A DNA stretch of 10,327 nt from Hemicentrotus pulcherrimus. Lineage: Eukaryota; Echinodermata; Echinoidea; Camarodonta; Strongylocentrotidae. Made by a program: the position numbers and the translations under genes. This document shows, one piece after another, positions 1-7,689 of the stretch (position 1 is its first letter; the number at the start of each line of letters is the position of its first letter). The stretch lies in NCBI GenBank assembly GCA_003118195.1, contig BEXV01000978.1, positions 37,815 through 48,141 of the forward strand. The letters are read 5' to 3'. The notes beneath the pieces were generated by a model. The model saw only the letters and a list, made by a program, of their open reading frames with translations, did no database searches and was not told where the DNA came from.

Positions 1-43
1 AAGTTGTCAATTTACGATTTTTAGTGAATACTGTCGTCTATGG

Positions 44-90
44 CAGCGCTTTTCAACCAGGGTGTCGCAAGAAAATGGGGTGCCGCGAGG
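44..90 (+). mobile_element. hAT-like terminal inverted repeat motif (copy 1)
   Basis: The sequence starts CAGCGCTTTTCAACC and continues with GGGTGTCGC and GGGGTGCCGCGAGG. Many animal hAT elements and their non-autonomous derivatives begin with CAG-N-G-N-TTCTCAACC followed by GTGCCGCG-type sequence, which this resembles. I could not find a convincing matching right end or an 8-bp target duplication, so only one end can be proposed. No transposase is seen. The assignment rests on remembered family consensus and needs a repeat library search. Confidence 0.4.
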
Positions 91-241
91 GGAAGTTGGC
101 ATTACATTTTGAAATAACGTCAATGTTGAGAAAACGAAATGTTAAGAGATAACAATTGAGAGATTACTAAGTGTTTTTTTCCTCGCTCGCTCACATCATT
201 ACGAAACATGATGGTTTCAGGCAACAAAATTCCTGACTGCT

Positions 242-372
242 TCCATATTTGGGCAACGAGTGCCAAAATATCCTTCTATTTGACATCGAGGTGCCCGAAT
301 ATTGGTAAATTATTTTGGGCGCCGAGATCCCCAACGTCCTCATATTTGAGTAACGGGGTGACTAAATATAGT
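242..372 (+). repeat. Short run of near-palindromic ~30-bp units (copy 1)
   Basis: Four degenerate units follow one another, starting near 243, 276, 309 and 341. They share a pattern of ATTTG, a GC-rich CGAG centre, and then AAATAT or AATATT. The first unit has clear dyad symmetry: ATATTTGGGCA pairs with TGCCAAAATAT at 10 of 11 positions around a short loop. The fourth is partly symmetric and the others less so. Seven of the differences between the two large copies fall within this short block or just at its edge. It may be the body of a small foldback or satellite-like element; no coding is apparent. Confidence 0.5.
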
Positions 373-544
373 ATCATGATTTTTGAATTCAGGTACCAAC
401 GTATGTTTTGATTACCAAATAACAATTTTACGATATTAACGTGATTCTTTTTTCTTTCTTTTTTAATTTAGAAACGCATGTATCCGTACGTGTGTACATG
501 GTACAAAGAGTTTCAAAGGGATGCAAATGAATGTTTTGTAGTTA

Positions 545-1010
545 CCCCTTTTCAAATCTGTGAGGTGCCCATTCTATTTTACAAGTGCTCTTTTCTTTTG
601 TAATAAGTGCCCCCACCTCTCATAAGTGCCCCCTTCATTTTAACGCGTGCCCCTTGTCTTTCTAATAAGTGCCCTTTTCCATTCTGATATATTCCCCTTT
701 TCTTTTTGTAATAATAGCCACTCTTTTCTCATAACTGCCCCTTCTTACACTCATAGGTGCCCCTTTTCTTTCGACGAGTGCCCATTTTCATGTGTAATAA
801 GTGCCCCCTTTTCATTCTAAAAGCTTCCCCTATTCATCTTAGGTGAGTGCCCCTTTTCAGGCACAAGAAATGCCCCCTCACCACCTCTGATACCACTTTG
901 ATACGTTTGCAATTAGTGCCATTTTACTACAGATAAGTGCCCATTTTCCTACTCATAAGTGCATTTGCTGGTATGTGACCCTTATTAAATGCGAGTAGTG
1001 CCCCCATTTT
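545..1010 (+). repeat. Degenerate minisatellite, ~20 units of ~23 bp (copy 1)
   Basis: About 20 tandem but strongly diverged units can be counted, with consensus close to ATAAGTGCCCCTTTTC plus a few variable bases. Clear units read ATAAGTGCCCCC, ATAGGTGCCCCTTTTC, ACGAGTGCCCATTTTC and ATAAGTGCCCATTTTCC. Unit length varies from roughly 18 to 30 bases, so this is an old array that has collected substitutions and indels. It is C/T-rich on this strand. No open frame of note is present and no function is suggested by the sequence. Confidence 0.85.
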
Positions 1011-1316
1011 GACCTTTGATATTAATGATTTTTTTAAAAAATAATTTTGTAAAAAATAATTTCACAAGTGCTTTATTTTCGCACTGCGAGCTCACTAATC
1101 TTAAAATGCTTGCTCGCTCGCTTCACACTCTCGCAAATAAATATTCAGACCATCACACCCAACTGAAAAGAATGATTGCTTTAAGCAAAATCTTGGACCA
1201 TGTAAAGAGAGAAACAAACAAGGAAATCATCCCTGTTAACCTAATCACACTGTAGGGGTATAAGGGCCTATACCAATGTCTAACAATTTTATATTTTAGC
1301 TTTGAGGTTTCCCTTT

Positions 1317-1370
1317 GTAAGTGCCCCTTTTTTCCGAGAAAGTGCACCTTTTTTTGGTGCCCCCACACTT
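1317..1370 (+). repeat. Detached minisatellite units (copy 1)
   Basis: Two to three more units of the GTGCCCC motif (GTAAGTGCCCCTTTTTT, AAGTGCACCTTTTTTT, GGTGCCCCCAC) sit ~300 bases downstream of the main array. Between them (1011-1316) lies AT-rich sequence with a GCTCGCTCGCTTC tract near 1110 and no gene. Confidence 0.65.
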
Positions 1371-1394
1371 TGGAAGACACTCGATCTCTCTTAT

Positions 1395-1505
1395 CATGAT
1401 GATGATGATGACGACGATGACGAGGACGACGTCAATGATGATAATATTAATGACCATGATGGTGGTGTATGGTAGTGATGATGATGATGACGACGATGAT
1501 GGTGG
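1395..1505 (+). repeat. GAT/GAC imperfect microsatellite (copy 1)
   Basis: The tract is built from GATGAT and GACGAC triplets with a few interruptions. It gives runs of Asp or Met in the forward frames and of Ser or His on the other strand. The open frames across it are low-complexity by-products of the absence of stops in the triplet repeat, so I do not treat them as genes. The flank 1506-1560 carries several overlapping TGATCATGATCAT palindromic stretches. Confidence 0.85.
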
Positions 1506-1767
1506 ATGATAGTGGTTATAATGATCATGATGATCATGATCATAAAGTTGATCATAAATAATTGAGATTGCAAGTTCAGAAAACGGACAATATCGGTCTA
1601 GTCGATCCTCATAAGAAGCTGTCAGAAGACCAACGAGATCGATTGTCTGGTGAGCTGTCAGTTTGTGGGACCGTCGCTGATGACAATTATCCTGGTGTAT
1701 ATGATAATGGCTATGGTAATGACGATGATTATAATCATAATCATCAACATGGTGGCGGTGCATGGTA

Positions 1768-1868
1768 GTGATGACGATGGCGATGATAACGATGGTTATG
1801 ACAATGACGACGATGATAATGATTATGACGGTGGTGGTGGTGATGATGATGATGATGATGATGATGAT
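1768..1868 (+). repeat. Second GAT/GAC microsatellite tract (copy 1)
   Basis: This tract mixes GAT, GAC and GGT triplets and ends in an almost pure (GAT)n run at about 1840-1867. It explains the acidic low-complexity frame across 1650-1991. The sequence between the two tracts (1561-1767) is of mixed composition and contains no convincing gene. Confidence 0.85.
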
Positions 1869-2120
1869 TATGCATTCATCTATGAATGGGTGTATGGGTT
1901 CATGGCTTCGTGCAACCTAACGTTGTTATACATCTTTATACATGTATTTTGTAAAATATGGAAACCGAATAAAATCAAAAATCAAAATTGACTATTAACT
2001 TTTTCGTCCATGCGGCCACCACTGCTTGTTTTCTTTCCCAGTTAATGGATACAGAATTTTTAATGAAATTACAATTTACTATTAAAAAATAAATAAAAGC
2101 AAAGTCGGACTTCATAACGT

Positions 2121-2320
2121 ACAAAGTGTGACGTCATAATGGCCAGGTGTTCAAGGTTGCTGGCTCCAAATAGTTTTGTGCTAAACAATGGCGTGTAGAT
2201 CACACCAGCGCCAAACATTGAATTTGACCTGCTCCAGTCCGTTGCTTGAATGAAGTCGCTATGAACCTCAGGTGCAGGCTCTGTTGTTTGGAACCAGTAA
2301 CGTGGACGACAAGCGAATAT
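2121..2320 (+). repeat. Interspersed element with inverted arms (copy 1)
   Basis: The segment contains an inverted pair, GTTGCTGGCTCCAAA (2156-2170) and TTTGGAACCAGTAAC (2287-2301), which match at 13 of 15 positions when one is reverse-complemented. The arms enclose about 116 bases. A full palindromic TGACGTCA lies at 2129-2136, ahead of the left arm. A diverged relative of its left half occurs at 5944-6090, which marks it as a dispersed repeat. It could be a small foldback or MITE-type element; no coding is seen. Confidence 0.5.
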
Positions 2321-2407
2321 GACGTTAGCACTTCGTAAGTCTATTGTAATGCAGCTATGGGATTGTTCACATCGTCATGGTATCAAAATTGTGTATTCCC
2401 AAACAGC

Positions 2408-2408
2408 N
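2408..2408. other. Single ambiguous base at the duplication edge
   Basis: This is one of two N characters in the window. It falls on the first base after homology between the two large copies ends: copy 1 reads AAACAGC then N, copy 2 reads AAACAGC then ATTTTTG. A lone N placed exactly at a break in homology suggests a join between two assembled pieces rather than a simple uncalled base. Confidence 0.7.
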
Positions 2409-3499
2409 CGAACTGTAACGGTTTTCTGCTTTCGCTTTTCGATTTCTGAATACGCCTCTATTATTATTGCAATCGGACTCGTTAATGAGGCTATTTACAG
2501 GTAGTGAATCTTTTAGAGCAGGATTAATTGAGTGACATCATTTTTTGAAATAACTATTAGTCCTTTTCTGAGCCATTAAAATATCATTAAAATATATATT
2601 GCGACGATCACAACTATAAGACTTTTTGTAAAGGTATTTTTGTATATTTGCTTTTACGCCCTTCATCTACCCCCTCATTGGCCATCCGACGCCCCCTATA
2701 GTCTACGTATTGCGACATGTACATCCAGTAGCGACAAGTTCAATGTTTGCGCAATATCATGTAAGAGTAATTGACCTTTGAAACACATTTCATCACCTTG
2801 TGACATTACGGGGGCGTAATAAATATAGAAAGGCGCTGATTCCCCCCCCCCCTCCCCACATCCCGCCCCTGGTTTAGAGAAATAAAACATTCACCACTTG
2901 CAGTGTACATAACATGGCTCGCTTGGTTTCCTATTTTGTATATTCCACCTCCCTCTCTGCATGTAGAAGATGAAAGTCCCGGGAGAAAAAGAATATTCGA
3001 GTTTATCGGGGTAATCCAGGGGTACCATCACACAAGTGGAAACTAAAATAATTATTCTGACCCCCTATACCCATCCACTCTCTGGATACGCCATTGACGT
3101 GGACCTACATCAGGGGAACTACGTAAGGTGACTGGGCTCAAGGTTTACTTTAGAGGAACAAACAGCTGAAGACATAAAGCAAATGTTAGAGCCATACACC
3201 CCCCCCCCCCTTTCCTTCATTTCGAAAATAATGCTGAGGGGAAGAAAACCTTGATAAGAGGTTTCGTAAGAAATATTCTTGAGTTTCCTGCATGCTTTTT
3301 ATCATCTCTACCACTGAGAGAATAATGCTGACTATATCACTTTGTCGGTTTCTCTCGTTTTTCTTGTATGAAATAATCCAGTCATTTTGCACATACGAGA
3401 AAAAGATTTCAAATAGTTTAAAATATTTAAAATATATTTTGGGTATTTTATTCTAATGAAAAGCAGAACTTTATAAATAATATGCATCGTTGTATGAAA
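2409..3499. other. Gene-free spacer between the two large copies
   Basis: This is AT-rich sequence with no supported gene. Visible items are a perfect 11-bp doublet CATTAAAATAT at 2574-2595, a C11 run at 2842-2852 and a C12 run at 3199-3210. There are also pyrimidine-rich GC patches (2660-2700, 3060-3095) with phrases such as TCTGGATACGCC (3081-3092). The latter resembles TGGATCCGCC, found twice near 7040-7180. Open frames here are short, low-complexity or unconvincing. Confidence 0.6.
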
Positions 3500-3542
3500 A
3501 AGTTGTCAATTTACGATTTTTAGTGAATACTGTCGTCTATAG

Positions 3543-3589
3543 CAGCGCTTTTCAACCAGGGTGTCGCAAGAAAATGGGGTGCCGCGAGG
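3543..3589 (+). mobile_element. hAT-like terminal inverted repeat motif (copy 2)
   Basis: This is the same motif as at 44-90, carried by the second duplication copy and identical over this stretch. The base two positions before the CAG differs (A here, G in copy 1). No partner end was found here either. Confidence 0.4.
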
Positions 3590-3741
3590 GGAAGTTGGAA
3601 TTACATTTTGAAATAACGTCAATGTTGAGAAAACGAAATGTTAAGAGATAACAATTGAGAGATAACTAAGTGTTTTTTTTCCTTGCTCGCTCACATCATT
3701 ACGAAATATAATGGTTTCAGGCAACAAAATTCCTGAGTTCT

Positions 3742-3872
3742 TCCATATTTGGGCAGCGAGTGCCAAAATATCCTTCTATTTGACAACGAGGTAACCGAAT
3801 ATTGATAAATTATTTTGGGCGACGAGATCCCCAACGTCCTCATATTTGAGTAACGGGGTGACTAAATATAGT
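3742..3872 (+). repeat. Short run of near-palindromic ~30-bp units (copy 2)
   Basis: This is the counterpart of 242-372. The first unit keeps its dyad with one loop change. The second unit has lost symmetry through changes in its right arm (GTGCCCG in copy 1, GTAACCG here). From the fourth unit on, the two copies are identical. Confidence 0.5.
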
Positions 3873-4044
3873 ATCATGATTTTTGAATTCAGGTACCAAC
3901 GTATGTTTTGATTACCAAATAACAATTTTACGATATTAACGTGATTCTTTTTTCTTTCTTTTTTAATTTAGAAACGCATGTATCCGTACGTGTGTACATG
4001 GTACAAAGAGTTTCAAAGGGATGCAAATGAATGTTTTGTAGTTA

Positions 4045-4510
4045 CCCCTTTTCAAATCTGTGAGGTGCCCATTCTATTTTACAAGTGCTCTTTTCTTTTG
4101 TAATAAGTGCCCCCACCTCTCATAAGTGCCCCCTTCATTTTAACGCGTGCCCCTTGTCTTTCTAATAAGTGCCCTTTTCCATTCTGATATATTCCCCTTT
4201 TCTTTTTGTAATAATAGCCACTCTTTTCTCATAACTGCCCCTTCTTACACTCATAGGTGCCCCTTTTCTTTCGACGAGTGCCCATTTTCATGTGTAATAA
4301 GTGCCCCCTTTTCATTCTAAAAGCTTCCCCTATTCATCTTAGGTGAGTGCCCCTTTTCAGGCACAAGAAATGCCCCCTCACCACCTCTGATACCACTTTG
4401 ATACGTTTGCAATTAGTGCCATTTTACTACAGATAAGTGCCCATTTTCCTACTCATAAGTGCATTTGCTGGTATGTGACCCTTATTAAATGCGAGTAGTG
4501 CCCCCATTTT
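4045..4510 (+). repeat. Degenerate minisatellite, ~20 units of ~23 bp (copy 2)
   Basis: This is the counterpart of 545-1010. Unit order, unit variants and lengths look identical to copy 1, which is striking for an array whose own units have diverged so far from each other. Confidence 0.85.
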
Positions 4511-4816
4511 GACCTTTGATATTAATGATTTTTTTAAAAAATAATTTTGTAAAAAATAATTTCACAAGTGCTTTATTTTCGCACTGCGAGCTCACTAATC
4601 TTAAAATGCTTGCTCGCTCGCTTCACACTCTCGCAAATAAATATTCAGACCATCACACCCAACTGAAAAGAATGATTGCTTTAAGCAAAATCTTGGACCA
4701 TGTAAAGAGAGAAACAAACAAGGAAATCATCCCTGTTAACCTAATCACACTGTAGGGGTATAAGGGCCTATACCAATGTCTAACAATTTTATATTTTAGC
4801 TTTGAGGTTTCCCTTT

Positions 4817-4870
4817 GTAAGTGCCCCTTTTTTCCGAGAAAGTGCACCTTTTTTTGGTGCCCCCACACTT
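4817..4870 (+). repeat. Detached minisatellite units (copy 2)
   Basis: This is the counterpart of 1317-1370 and is identical to it. The preceding 4511-4816 is the same AT-rich, gene-free stretch as 1011-1316. Confidence 0.65.
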
Positions 4871-4894
4871 TGGAAGACACTCGATCTCTCTTAT

Positions 4895-5005
4895 CATGAT
4901 GATGATGATGACGACGATGACGAGGACGACGTCAATGATGATAATATTAATGACCATGATGGTGGTGTATGGTAGTGATGATGATGATGACGACGATGAT
5001 GGTGG
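4895..5005 (+). repeat. GAT/GAC imperfect microsatellite (copy 2)
   Basis: This is the counterpart of 1395-1505 with the same repeat count and interruptions. Equal length in a fast-mutating tract points to a very recent event or an assembly duplicate. Confidence 0.85.
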
Positions 5006-5267
5006 ATGATAGTGGTTATAATGATCATGATGATCATGATCATAAAGTTGATCATAAATAATTGAGATTGCAAGTTCAGAAAACGGACAATATCGGTCTA
5101 GTCGATCCTCATAAGAAGCTGTCAGAAGACCAACGAGATCGATTGTCTGGTGAGCTGTCAGTTTGTGGGACCGTCGCTGATGACAATTATCCTGGTGTAT
5201 ATGATAATGGCTATGGTAATGACGATGATTATAATCATAATCATCAACATGGTGGCGGTGCATGGTA

Positions 5268-5368
5268 GTGATGACGATGGCGATGATAACGATGGTTATG
5301 ACAATGACGACGATGATAATGATTATGACGGTGGTGGTGGTGATGATGATGATGATGATGATGATGAT
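5268..5368 (+). repeat. Second GAT/GAC microsatellite tract (copy 2)
   Basis: This is the counterpart of 1768-1868, again with the same length and interruptions. Confidence 0.85.
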
Positions 5369-5620
5369 TATGCATTCATCTATGAATGGGTGTATGGGTT
5401 CATGGCTTCGTGCAACCTAACGTTGTTATACATCTTTATACATGTATTTTGTAAAATATGGAAACCGAATAAAATCAAAAATCAAAATTGACTATTAACT
5501 TTTTCGTCCATGCGGCCACCACTGCTTGTTTTCTTTCCCAGTTAATGGATACAGAATTTTTAATGAAATTACAATTTACTATTAAAAAATAAATAAAAGC
5601 AAAGTCGGACTTCATAACGT

Positions 5621-5820
5621 ACAAAGTGTGACGTCATAATGGCCAGGTGTTCAAGGTTGCTGGCTCCAAATAGTTTTGTGCTAAACAATGGCGTGTAGAT
5701 CACACCAGCGCCAAACATTGAATTTGACCTGCTCCAGTCCGTTGCTTGAATGAAGTCGCTATGAACCTCAGGTGCAGGCTCTGTTGTTTGGAACCAGTAA
5801 CGTGGACGACAAGCGAATAT
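5621..5820 (+). repeat. Interspersed element with inverted arms (copy 2)
   Basis: This is the counterpart of 2121-2320, with arms at 5656-5670 and 5787-5801 and TGACGTCA at 5629-5636. It is followed about 120 bases later by a diverged partial copy of itself. Confidence 0.5.
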
Positions 5821-5907
5821 GACGTTAGCACTTCGTAAGTCTATTGTAATGCAGCTATGGGATTGTTCACATCGTCATGGTATCAAAATTGTGTATTCCC
5901 AAACAGC

Positions 5908-6930
5908 ATTTTTGTATATTGTTAGCACACAATAGAGTACCGAAGTGTACGTCATGATGGTAAAGTTGTCAAGGTTGCTGGTTCCAACCTGTTCCAAACA
6001 GTTTTGTGCCAAACAATGATGAGCACACAATCCCTGAACACTGAACGTGCCCTGCACCGAAGTGTGACAGCGAATTGTCATGTCAATCATGGCAGACATA
6101 CCTGTATTATTGTATTAAACACAGGCGCCAAACTTATTTTCTAAACAAAACAAAAAAAATCAAATTGGAAGGAAGCTGCTGAGTCCACAGTCAAAAACTT
6201 TATTGGCCCTTCTAAATGTGACCGGATTTGGTCTGATCATGGCCCATACAATTCTAAACGTATTAATCCCATCCAAATGTATTGATTCTCGATCCGCGTA
6301 CCAATGGACAGAATTCATAAAAGGCATAGAAAAATGACACTTAAATTGCAAAGTTTTAAAAGTTTGTACTCAAAACGCACTGACTTACATTTCAGTTAGG
6401 TGGGGCCAAACCAATTTTAATAAATTTGGATGCGACATTAATTGATTGCATTATTTGGTTTGAAATACTGCCATATCTAGGGCGTTTTAGATTTTGAACT
6501 GATAGAAAGCACGTCCATTAACATAATTAAAAGGCAATCCAATACTTGTAATAAGTTTCATGTGTATGAAAGCAGAAAGATATGATGAAGAAAATGGCGA
6601 AAGTTTTAAAATAGATCGGACCATGATAGTTATGAATGTTTGAAATATGAAATCACTAATGCGAATCTCAAAATGGCAGTTTGGACAGTGGATTGTGACG
6701 TAATCGCGGAAAACTGCCCCGTTTGTCGTTGACTTCTGCTTTTCTCCTATAAGTGCCTTCTTCCTCGGGACACTACTAAAAATATATTATGGAAAGCATA
6801 TTTTATAGGTTATCAAAGTAACAAAACACTCTCCTGAGTCATACTGTTCTTAATATTTTTAGTTAGTTTGTGTCACGGTGTTAAAACAAATTAATGGAAA
6901 GTTGTCGTGAGATTTTTTCCTTCGGGAATT
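5908..6930. other. AT-rich stretch with no supported gene
   Basis: Apart from the diverged repeat at 5944-6090, this kilobase shows no gene or RNA I can support. A single relic of the minisatellite motif, CTATAAGTGCCTTC, lies at about 6747-6760 after a CTGCCCCG phrase near 6714, so the repeat family is dispersed beyond the large copies. The minus-strand open frame at 6160-6351 has no recognisable domain. Confidence 0.5.
5944..6090 (+). repeat. Diverged partial copy of the inverted-arm element
   Basis: This stretch aligns with 5621-5740. Shared blocks in the same order are ACGTCATGATGG (ACGTCATAATGG upstream), TCAAGGTTGCTGG, and GTTTTGTGCCAAACAATG (GTTTTGTGCTAAACAATG upstream). Later CGCCAAAC (about 6125) echoes GCGCCAAACATTG at 5707. 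Substitutions and a ~9-base insertion after GGTTCCAA show that it is much older than the large duplication. Confidence 0.6.
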
Positions 6931-7049
6931 TAATTTATTGCAACAGTAAGTAGCGGTAATTTCCCCTTCTCTTATTCTGCCCTTATTTCCCAATATTTAT
7001 ATATAATAAAAGGGTTCCACTGCCGTTTTGGCCCCCTGGATCCGCCTAT
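6931..7049 (+). repeat. Imperfect direct repeat, unit 1
   Basis: This unit pairs with 7062-7183. Shared landmarks in order are CAACAGTAAGT, GCGGTAAT, TTATTCT, a TA-rich middle, AAAAGGGTTCC, GTTTTGGCCC and CTGGATCCGCCTAT at the end. The two units differ by scattered substitutions and small indels. It is probably a short interspersed or locally duplicated element; the sharp shared right end suggests an element boundary. Confidence 0.75.
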
Positions 7050-7061
7050 AAATACAACATT

Positions 7062-7183
7062 TAATATATTTCAACAGTAAGTCGCGGTAATGTCCCCGTC
7101 CCTTATTCTCCCCTAATTCGCCTATTTTTATTTTCAAGTATAAAAGGGTTCCGCGGCTGTTTTGGCCCTCTGGATCCGCCTAT
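7062..7183 (+). repeat. Imperfect direct repeat, unit 2
   Basis: This is the second unit of the pair with 6931-7049, separated from it by about 12 bases. It ends in the same CTGGATCCGCCTAT. The level of divergence is far above that between the large copies, so it is an independent and older event. Confidence 0.75.
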
Positions 7184-7236
7184 CAAGAACAAAACAATAC
7201 AAATAAATAATGAAAAGGTACGTGTAACCTTCCTAC

Positions 7237-7480
7237 CCGTTTGAATGATACTTCTCCGAATTGAACAACACAAGCGCGGCAAGGGGAGTCTGAACCGGAT
7301 GTACAATGCTAGAGCAAGAAACAATATCCGACGCCCCTGCCTCAATCAAGTGATATTTTGTCATTAGCACCATCCACATTCGTCGCACGTCATGACTTCT
7401 TGAGTCTACTTCAGTGCACAGCATGCAGTGGCCACGAGGCACACGATGGCACGAGGGAGCAAGTACCACCCTCCCTTTCC
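7237..7480 (-). CDS. Candidate exon of an unidentified protein
   Basis: On the minus strand a frame stays open from 7688 down to 7236. Its downstream part looks protein-like rather than low-complexity, with stretches such as DVRRMWMVLMTKYHLIEAG and IVHPVQTPLAALVLFNSEKY. This block is visibly richer in G+C (roughly half) than the surrounding AT-rich sequence. A possible splice donor GTAGGAAG begins at 7236, just before the in-frame stop. A possible acceptor (pyrimidine-rich tract, then GATAAAAG) ends at 7481, giving an internal exon of about 244 bases. I do not recognise the family and assign no function. No neighbouring exon could be paired with it. It could equally be a fragment of a decayed mobile element or a chance open frame. 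The splice sites are guesses. Confidence 0.28.
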
Positions 7481-7504
7481 CTTTTATCGAAAGGCGGGAA
7501 CCAA

Positions 7505-7565
7505 CAAAAAAAAAAGATTGTACAACGAGAGACAAAGAAAGGAAAGAGCGGAAAAGGAAGGTGAA
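7505..7565 (+). repeat. Purine-rich tract
   Basis: A run of A residues (about 7506-7516) is followed after a short mixed stretch by an almost pure A/G segment (7529-7562). Read on the minus strand it is a long pyrimidine tract just upstream of the candidate exon, where a polypyrimidine tract would be expected. It may also be ordinary low-complexity sequence. Confidence 0.5.
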
Positions 7566-7640
7566 CATCTCCCCATACCCCATACCCTTGCCATTCGCCT
7601 TGTTAATTTGCATTACATCGATCGAGTACAAGAACCCCCC

Positions 7641-7641
7641 N
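7641..7641. other. Second single ambiguous base
   Basis: This N follows a run of six C residues and precedes CGATGCTGATCCCCC. It could be an uncalled base in a homopolymer or another contig join. Unlike the N at 2408, no break in a repeat marks it. Confidence 0.5.
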
Positions 7642-7689
7642 CGATGCTGATCCCCCATCCACATCCCACCCCCACTATCCCACTGCATA

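Larger units (their letters stand above)
1..2407 (+). repeat. Large direct duplication, copy 1 (~2.4 kb)
   Basis: This segment recurs at 3500-5907 in the same orientation. The offset is 3499 bases at the start and 3500 after a one-T length change in the T run at about 174-180. Comparing the copies by eye, I count 14 substitutions plus that indel in positions 1-322 (for example at 42, 100, 165, 184, 207, 210, 237, 239, 256, 286, 293, 294, 305 and 322) and none from 323 to 2407. Homology ends exactly before the N at 2408. The left limit is unknown because the window starts inside or at the edge of the copy. The content is non-coding: a hAT-like end, minisatellite, microsatellites and an inverted-arm segment. 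The short open frame at 208-411 loses its ATG in copy 2, which argues against coding. Whether this is a true duplication or an assembly duplicate cannot be settled here. Confidence 0.97.
3500..5907 (+). repeat. Large direct duplication, copy 2 (~2.4 kb)
   Basis: This is the second copy of the segment at 1-2407 and has the same internal order of repeats. Its left edge is the tract reading AAGTTGTCAATTTACG. On the right it runs without interruption into single-copy sequence at 5908 and beyond, whereas copy 1 stops at an N. Copy 2 therefore looks like the version with natural flanks on both sides. The first ~323 bases differ from copy 1 at about 4.5% of sites; the remaining ~2.1 kb appears identical, including repeat counts in the microsatellites. 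I see no gene in it. Confidence 0.97.

Noticed and set aside
208..411. 67-aa open frame in copy 1
   Set aside because: The start codon is lost in copy 2 by a single change, and the frame lies over the near-palindromic repeat.
520..527. ATGCAAAT octamer, also in copy 2 and near 8681
   Set aside because: Octamer matches are expected by chance in AT-rich DNA, and one lies within the LINE coding trace.
545..1010. CRISPR array
   Set aside because: Units are degenerate and adjacent without unique spacers of constant length, and the window is clearly eukaryotic in character.
1016..1380. 79-aa plus-strand and 75-aa minus-strand open frames, duplicated at 4516-4880
   Set aside because: They overlap on opposite strands in repeat-derived AT-rich sequence, with no motif. 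Conservation between the copies means nothing because the entire segment is identical.
1296..1991. Open frames rich in Asp, Met, His or Ser (both strands, repeated at 4796-5491)
   Set aside because: They are produced by GAT/GAC triplet repeats lacking stops; composition is low-complexity and no domain is visible.
2129..2136. TGACGTCA (CRE-like) sites, also at 5629-5636 and 8309-8316
   Set aside because: The first two are one site in duplicated sequence, there is no gene nearby, and an 8-bp motif alone does not support a regulatory call.
2319..2504. 61-aa open frame crossing the N at 2408
   Set aside because: It spans a likely assembly join and contains an undefined residue; its two halves probably come from unrelated sequence.
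2829..2839. GAAAGGCGCTG as a possible right end for the hAT-like motif at 44
   Set aside because: The match is short and imperfect, it lies beyond the N, and no matching 8-bp flanking duplication is present.
6160..6351. 63-aa minus-strand open frame
   Set aside because: No recognisable domain and no compositional difference from the surrounding non-coding sequence.
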